Source of the DNA: Mesorhizobium sp. WSM3626
GTDB taxonomy: Bacteria; Pseudomonadota; Alphaproteobacteria; Rhizobiales; Rhizobiaceae
Direction of reading: 5' to 3'
Length of the DNA stretch: 64,000 nt
NCBI RefSeq assembly: GCF_000513935.1
Contig: NZ_AZUY01000012.1
Coordinates: forward strand, 62,001 to 126,000
This document shows positions 59,580 through 64,000 of the stretch, piece after piece. The notes below the pieces were generated by a model. It was not told where the DNA came from and searched no databases. It saw nothing but the letters and a program-made list of their open reading frames with translations. The translations under genes were made by a program, and so were the position numbers. Numbering within the stretch: position 1 is the first letter of the stretch; each line of letters opens with the position of its first letter.

Positions 59580-59777
59580 CTACCAGCGGTGGCAGCGCCG
59601 AATTCTCTCGACAATCACCCTGCGATGACCATGCCGCCACACCACTCTCTTTTTGACGATGACCCGGCAGACCTGTTTGTGGCCATGCCAATGACGCGCC
59701 ATGGCCGGCTCCGGCGCCACCCCCATCGATCCTGCAAGCACCGCGGCGCCTGCCAGGGTAAGGAAGAACTTCTTCAT
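59580..59777 (-). CDS. Small secreted His/Arg-rich protein
   Basis: A 65-residue protein with a clear signal peptide (MKKFFLTLAGAAVLAG..., cleavage near AMA at 25-27). The mature peptide of about 38 residues is rich in His, Arg, Val and Trp, with two cysteines (VCRV and RCHRW). AGGAGCCC precedes the ATG. The strongly basic, histidine-rich mature part could bind metal or nucleic acid, but this is a guess. I do not recognise the family. Confidence 0.68.
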   Translation of the reverse strand: MKKFFLTLAGAAVLAGSMGVAPEPAMARHWHGHKQVCRVIVKKRVVWRHGHRRVIVERIRRCHRW

Positions 59778-60014
59778 GCAATTGGGCTCCTCTAGCTCCA
59801 GTCCCTTCCTGGTGCCGCTGGCGCAAAACCTCCCGCCACATCCGGCATCGCATCAACGTCGCAAACGCTACATGGTTGTGATTGGCCACGCTACTCACAA
59901 GCTTGACATCGGTTAAATCTCGGTTTAACCAGCCGCCAACGCCGGGCAGCGATGTCCGGTGTTTCTTTTATATACGCAAAGTCAGTCACCCTATTTGTTC
60001 TGGCCTTGTTTGAA

Positions 60015-60128
60015 CTGACGTGTCCCGTGGGTTTTCCGCCGCGTTGCGTGGGAAAACCCTGTCAGGTCTCGAAAACGGAGGCCAGAGGAGGGCGCGTTTC
60101 CTTCACCCGGACCATGAGGTGCCGGGTG
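60015..60128 (+). promoter_or_regulatory. Structured leader of rpsD mRNA, candidate S4 autoregulation site
   Basis: Two stem-loops lie directly upstream of rpsD. The first is CTGAC/GTCAG (60015-60019 with 60061-60065) capped by GGGTTTTCC/GGAAAACCC (60029-60037 with 60051-60059). The second is CACCCGG/CCGGGTG (60104-60110 with 60122-60128), 23 bases before the start. Ribosomal protein S4 represses its own mRNA through leader structures in other bacteria; here that is inference. The rest of 59778-60014 shows only promoter-like sequence. Confidence 0.5.
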
Positions 60129-60151
60129 TGCTGTTTTGAAAAGGGAATGCG

Positions 60152-60769
60152 ATGAGCAAGCGCGAATCCGCGAAATACAAGATCGACCGCCGTCTCGGCG
60201 AAAATATCTGGGGCCGCCCGAAGTCCCCGGTCAACAAGCGTGAATACGGCCCCGGCCAGCATGGCCAGCGCCGCAAGGGCAAGCTTTCCGATTTCGGCCT
60301 GCAGCTGCGCGCCAAGCAGAAGCTGAAGGGTCACTATGGCGACGTTTCGGAAAAGCAGTTCCGCAAGGTCTATGAAGAGGCCGATCGCCGCAAGGGCGAC
60401 ACCTCGGAGAACCTGATCGGCCTGCTCGAATCGCGTCTCGACGCGGTCGTCTACCGCTCCAAGTTCGTACCGACCATCTTCGCCGCCCGTCAGTTCGTCA
60501 ACCACGGCCACGTCAACGTCAACGGCAAGCGCGTCAACATTGGCTCGTACCGCTGCAAGCCGGGCGATGTCATCGAAGTGCGCGAAAAGTCGAAGCAGCT
60601 GGTCATTGTCCTGGAGTCGGTCGGGCTCGCCGAGCGCGACGTGCCGGACTACATCGAAGCCGATCACAACAAGATGGTCGCGACCTTCTCGCGCATCCCG
60701 GGCCTCGCCGACGTTCCATTCGCCGTGCAGATGGAACCGAACCTGGTCGTCGAATTCTACTCGCGCTAA
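60152..60769 (+). CDS. rpsD: 30S ribosomal protein S4
   Basis: Primary 16S rRNA-binding protein that starts small-subunit assembly. The 205-residue protein has the family start [21 protein letters not shown], the [16 protein letters not shown] segment and the S4 RNA-binding domain ([34 protein letters not shown]). AAGGGAATGCG precedes the ATG. It is monocistronic, outside the alpha operon, as is usual in Rhizobiales. Confidence 0.97.
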   Translation: MSKRESAKYKIDRRLGENIWGRPKSPVNKREYGPGQHGQRRKGKLSDFGLQLRAKQKLKGHYGDVSEKQFRKVYEEADRRKGDTSENLIGLLESRLDAVVYRSKFVPTIFAARQFVNHGHVNVNGKRVNIGSYRCKPGDVIEVREKSKQLVIVLESVGLAERDVPDYIEADHNKMVATFSRIPGLADVPFAVQMEPNLVVEFYSR

Positions 60770-60793
60770 GCGAAGGCTTTTCTGCGATATCGG

Positions 60794-60821
60794 AAAGGCC
60801 GCCTTCGAGGCGGCCTTTTTT
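60794..60821 (+). terminator. Rho-independent terminator of rpsD
   Basis: A perfect 10-bp stem AAAGGCCGCC/GGCGGCCTTT with a TTCGA loop, running into a T tract. Confidence 0.9.
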
Positions 60822-60906
60822 GTTTTCGGGCATCCGCTTTGCCGTTTCGATTTTCCGGCCGATGCGTTAATCCGGGCGGAAGTCACATTTCCGGGGCCGT
60901 CGCGCC

Positions 60907-61794
60907 ATGAACATGCTGCCAGACATCGAAACGCTTGAACCGGTCGCCGACGGTGGTTTCCATCCGCTGTTCGCCGATGTGTCTTCCTCGGTCGAGTTCA
61001 ACAAATTGCGCAAGCGGCTGCTGCGGCTGACCCGCCAGGCGATCGAGGATTTTTCGATGGTGAAGCCCGGTGAGCGCTGGCTGGTCGCGCTGTCGGGCGG
61101 CAAGGATTCCTACGGTCTGCTTGCCATGCTGCTTGATCTCAAATGGCGCGGGATGCTGTCGGTCGAGTTGCTGGCCTGCAACCTCGACCAGGGTCAGCCG
61201 AATTTCCCCAAGCACATCCTGCCCGACTATCTCGACGCCAACGGCATAGCCCACCGTATCGAATACCGGGACACCTACTCGGTCGTCACCGACAAGCTCC
61301 CGGAGGGCAGCACCTATTGCTCGCTCTGCTCGCGGCTGCGGCGCGGCCATCTCTACAGGATCGCCCGCGAGGAGGGCTGCTCGGCCCTGGTCCTCGGCCA
61401 TCATCGCGAGGATATTCTCGAAACTTTTTTCATGAACCTGTTCCATGGCGGCCGGCTTGCCGCCATGCCGCCAAAACTGCTCAACGACGACGGCGACGTC
61501 ATGGTGCTGCGGCCGCTGAGCTACTGCGCCGAAATCGACCTGGAGAAATTCGCTGCCGCGATGCGGTTCCCGATCATCCCTTGCGATCTCTGCGGCAGCC
61601 AGGAAGGGCTGCAGCGCAACGCCATGAAGGCGATGCTCGAAGACATCGAAAAGCGCATGCCTGGCCGCAAGGACACGATGATCCGCGCCCTGTCCAACAC
61701 CAGGCCGTCGCATTTGCTCGACCGAAAGCTGTTCGATTTCGCCGCCCTCAATGAAACCCTCGCGACCAGGCAAGACATTTCCGATGACATTTGA
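60907..61794 (+). CDS. ttcA: tRNA 2-thiocytidine biosynthesis protein TtcA
   Basis: An iron-sulfur enzyme that thiolates cytidine 32 in certain tRNAs. The 295-residue protein has the ATP pyrophosphatase PP-loop SGGKDS (63-68) and cluster-ligand cysteines in [11 protein letters not shown] (Cys138, Cys141) and IPCDLCGSQ (Cys226/Cys229). It depends on Fe-S clusters and thus on the suf operon in this window. It overlaps the next gene by 11 bases. Confidence 0.95.
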   Translation: MNMLPDIETLEPVADGGFHPLFADVSSSVEFNKLRKRLLRLTRQAIEDFSMVKPGERWLVALSGGKDSYGLLAMLLDLKWRGMLSVELLACNLDQGQPNFPKHILPDYLDANGIAHRIEYRDTYSVVTDKLPEGSTYCSLCSRLRRGHLYRIAREEGCSALVLGHHREDILETFFMNLFHGGRLAAMPPKLLNDDGDVMVLRPLSYCAEIDLEKFAAAMRFPIIPCDLCGSQEGLQRNAMKAMLEDIEKRMPGRKDTMIRALSNTRPSHLLDRKLFDFAALNETLATRQDISDDI

Positions 61795-62611
61795 CGACAC
61801 CGCGATCGACTGGCTGGCCGGTATTCTGGCCGAGGCAGCCCAGGCTGAAATCATGCCGCGCTTTCGCCGGCTGGGCGACGGCGATATCCGCCAGAAGACT
61901 TCCGCAGCCGACTTGGTGACGGAGGCGGATGTCAACGCCGAGCGGCTGATCACCGCCAGGCTGCGCGAGCGCTATCCCTCGGCCATGATGGTGGGCGAGG
62001 AGGCCTGCTCCGAAAATCCGGCGCTGCTCGATGGCTTGGGCGACGCCGAACTGGCATTCACCATCGATCCGGTGGACGGCACCTTCAATTTCGCATCCGG
62101 CGTACCGCTGTTCGGCGTCATGCTGGCGGTCGTGGTCAGGGGCGAGACGGTCGCGGGCATCATCCATGATCCGGTGGGCAAGGATTGGCTCATCGCCGCC
62201 AGGGGCGCCGGCAGCCATATCAGGCATGCCCATGGCACCCTGGAAAAAGTGCATGTGGCGGCACCCGTGCCGATCTCGCAGATGACCGGCGCGATCTCCT
62301 GGCAATATCTCGACGAACCGGAGCGCTCACGCCTTGCACGCAACCAGACCAAGGCACTGTCGCAGTTCGCTTATCGCTGCGCCGCGCACGAATATCGGCT
62401 GCTGGCGAGCGGGCACGCGCATTTTATCGTCTACAACAAGCTGATGCCCTGGGATCACCTGCCTGGCGTGCTGATCCATCAGGAAGCCGGCGGCCATGCC
62501 GCGCGCATCGACGGCAGCGCCTATCTGCCCTCGCATGTCGACGGCGGCCTGCTTGTCGCGCCGGACCAGGACAGCTGGCAGGAGCTGCGCCGCGAGCTGT
62601 GGGCGCAATAG
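61784..62611 (+). CDS. Inositol monophosphatase family phosphatase
   Basis: A Mg-dependent sugar/inositol phosphatase of 275 residues. Metal ligands show as GEE (71-73), DPVDGT (95-100) and the C-terminal [17 protein letters not shown]. The family covers inositol-1-phosphatase, histidinol phosphatase and PAP phosphatase (CysQ); the sequence does not decide between them. The ATG at 61784 lies within the end of ttcA, so the two are co-translated. It converges with the MFS gene. Confidence 0.87.
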   Translation: MTFDDTAIDWLAGILAEAAQAEIMPRFRRLGDGDIRQKTSAADLVTEADVNAERLITARLRERYPSAMMVGEEACSENPALLDGLGDAELAFTIDPVDGTFNFASGVPLFGVMLAVVVRGETVAGIIHDPVGKDWLIAARGAGSHIRHAHGTLEKVHVAAPVPISQMTGAISWQYLDEPERSRLARNQTKALSQFAYRCAAHEYRLLASGHAHFIVYNKLMPWDHLPGVLIHQEAGGHAARIDGSAYLPSHVDGGLLVAPDQDSWQELRRELWAQ

Positions 62612-62641
62612 GTTAAGTTCGACGCGGCGTCTGCGGCAGAT

Positions 62642-63946
62642 CTAGTGCAGGTCGGTGACGTGCCCTGAGACGGGTGCGTTCTGCGGCTGGAACATCTTGC
62701 CGCGCTCGGCAATCAGGATCATCAGCAGCGCGGCAACCGAGACGCTGCAGAACCCGGCGGCCAGTGGCGTCACCGTGCCGTTGAAAGCCTGGCCGATCAG
62801 CGTGCCGAGAATGCCGCCGAGAAACGTCTGCATGAACCCCAGGATGGATGACGCCGTGCCGGCCAGTTGGCCAAGCGGCTCCATGGCCAACGCGTTGAAA
62901 TTGGCGCCGAGGCAGCCAAACGGAAGCATGGCGCCGGCAAAGAAGGTGATGAACAGCCAGAGCGGCATCTTCGTTTCCAGTGAAACCACCAGCCAGGCCA
63001 GGCTGATCACCAGAAACAGCAGCAGTGCGCTTTGCGACAGGCGGCGCATGCCGACGCGGCCGACGAGGCGCGAGTTGAGATAATTGGAGAAGGCGAGCAC
63101 GCCCGCGACACCGGCGAAGATGACCGGAAACATCTCGCCGACGTTGAACACGTTGACATAGATCTGCTGCGCCGAGGCGATGAAGCCGAACATGGCGCCG
63201 AAGATGAACGTGCTGGCGAAGGCATAGCAGAGCGCGATGCGGTTGGTGAGCACGATGCGGAAGCCGCCGACAATGGAGGAGACCGTCAGTGCCCGGCGAT
63301 ATCCGGGATGCAGCGTCTCGGGCAGGCGCAGCAGCGACCATGCCGACACAATCAGGGCGCCGACGGCCATGGTGACGAATATCCAATGCCAGGTCGCGAA
63401 CAGCATGATGAACTGGCCGATGCCCGGCGCCACGACCGGAATGGCCATGAACACCATGAAGATCAGCGACATGACTTCGGCCATACGCCGGCCATCGAAC
63501 GTATCGCGCACGATCGAGACCGCGATGACGCGCGTGGCGGCCGCGCCGATGCCTTGCACGACACGACATAGCAAAAGTGTTTCAAAGCTGGGCGCGATCG
63601 CGGCCGCGGCGGCCGCCGCCACATAGATGATCAGGCCGGCGACGAGCGGCGAACGGCGTCCGAACCGGTCCGAGATCGGCCCGAAGAACAGTTGGCCACC
63701 GCCGAAACCCAGTATGTAGGCGGTGATCACATATTGCCGGTGGTTTTCATTCTCGACGCCGAGCGAGGCGCCAATCTGCTGCAGCGCCGGCAGCATGATG
63801 TCGATGGCCAGCGAATTGAGCGCCATCAGCGCCGCGCAGAGCGCGATGAACTCCCAGCGCGGAATGGGCAATTGGCTTGCCCCGGGCAAGGCGCTTGCCC
63901 CGGGCAAGGCGCTTGCCCCTTGCGGCGCTGATTTCTGCTGGTCCAC
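62642..63946 (-). CDS. MFS drug-efflux transporter, Bcr/CflA type
   Basis: A proton-coupled efflux pump of 434 residues with 12 hydrophobic segments. The MFS signature between helices 2 and 3 is FFGPISDRFGRRSP, and the helix 5 motif C-like segment reads VVAPGIGQFI, both as in the Bcr/CflA multidrug group. The start is a GTG at 63946. The N-terminal tail contains 6-residue repeats (GASALP) encoded by the tandem DNA repeat at 63875-63919. Substrate unknown. Confidence 0.88.
   Translation of the reverse strand: MDQQKSAPQGASALPGASALPGASQLPIPRWEFIALCAALMALNSLAIDIMLPALQQIGASLGVENENHRQYVITAYILGFGGGQLFFGPISDRFGRRSPLVAGLIIYVAAAAAAAIAPSFETLLLCRVVQGIGAAATRVIAVSIVRDTFDGRRMAEVMSLIFMVFMAIPVVAPGIGQFIMLFATWHWIFVTMAVGALIVSAWSLLRLPETLHPGYRRALTVSSIVGGFRIVLTNRIALCYAFASTFIFGAMFGFIASAQQIYVNVFNVGEMFPVIFAGVAGVLAFSNYLNSRLVGRVGMRRLSQSALLLFLVISLAWLVVSLETKMPLWLFITFFAGAMLPFGCLGANFNALAMEPLGQLAGTASSILGFMQTFLGGILGTLIGQAFNGTVTPLAAGFCSVSVAALLMILIAERGKMFQPQNAPVSGHVTDLH
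63875..63919. repeat. 18-bp tandem repeat (about 2.5 copies) in the MFS gene
   Basis: GCTTGCCCCGGGCAAGGC is repeated exactly at 63875-63892 and 63893-63910, with a partial third copy to 63919. Each unit is itself nearly palindromic. The length is a multiple of three, so copy-number change keeps the frame. Confidence 0.85.
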
Positions 63947-63970
63947 GGCAAGTCCGATCTCTCAAACGAA

Positions 63971-63994
63971 AATGCGCCGGCGGGCCGGCGCATT
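63971..63994. terminator. GC-rich hairpin at right edge
   Basis: A perfect 11-bp stem AATGCGCCGGC/GCCGGCGCATT with a 2-base centre (the effective loop is larger). It lies upstream of the MFS gene, so it is probably the terminator of a gene beyond the window edge. Confidence 0.55.
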
Positions 63995-64000
63995 GGCTCG

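Overview
The window reads as chromosomal DNA of a Rhizobiales alphaproteobacterium, most likely Mesorhizobium or a close relative. The evidence is the high G+C content, the clpP-clpX-lon-HU block, the recA-alaS pair preceded by a GAAC-N7-GTAC SOS box, a eukaryote-type NADP isocitrate dehydrogenase, an apparent Irr iron-control element ahead of a suf operon, and short palindromic intergenic repeats of the kind scattered through rhizobial genomes. There is no CRISPR array, phage module or insertion sequence.

Layout. (1) 1-6.3 kb: a left-truncated secreted protein, then the proteostasis block clpP, clpX, lon and HU, with strong terminators after clpX, lon and HU. (2) 6.3-15.4 kb: a sugar uptake and catabolism locus with an aldo/keto reductase, a HxlB-like SIS isomerase, a creatininase-fold protein, a four-gene CUT1-type ABC importer, a FucU mutarotase and a ribokinase-like kinase. 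(3) 15.4-16.7 kb: a small secreted protein built from two four-cysteine repeats, then tRNA-Asp and tRNA-Val. (4) 16.9-19.9 kb: a tightly packed operon of type III polyketide synthase, methyltransferase and flavoprotein oxidoreductase. This is the best candidate for an undescribed metabolite. (5) 20-24.9 kb: a second sugar locus on the minus strand with ROK regulator, ribose-type ABC importer and SDR dehydrogenase. (6) 25.2-38.9 kb: envelope functions, comprising an M23 peptidase, a fatty-acid hydroxylase overlapping a CelD-like acetyltransferase, a frameshifted bcp, a very large AsmA-like protein, tyrS, a lipid-sugar cassette (GT2, LABN protein, ArnT-like transferase, PAP2 phosphatase) and a small hydrolase.

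(7) 39-46.5 kb: an iron-sulfur assembly operon of cysteine desulfurase, sufB, sufC, sufD, sufS, sufT-like and sufA. A 156-bp inverted-repeat element lies between sufD and sufS. (8) 46.5-49.5 kb: a GFA-family protein, a TfoX-N protein and pseudouridine breakdown (psuK, psuG). (9) 49.7-64 kb: housekeeping genes recA, alaS, a GST, icd, a TrmJ-like methyltransferase, murI (which overlaps an RNB-domain ribonuclease tail to tail), two small proteins, rpsD with a structured leader, ttcA, an inositol-monophosphatase-family enzyme and a Bcr/CflA-type efflux pump.

Both sugar loci place a GC-rich perfect hairpin between the binding-protein gene and the downstream permease gene. That arrangement would let the periplasmic component be made in excess of the membrane component. 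All functional calls are from reading motifs, lengths and context; no database search was run.
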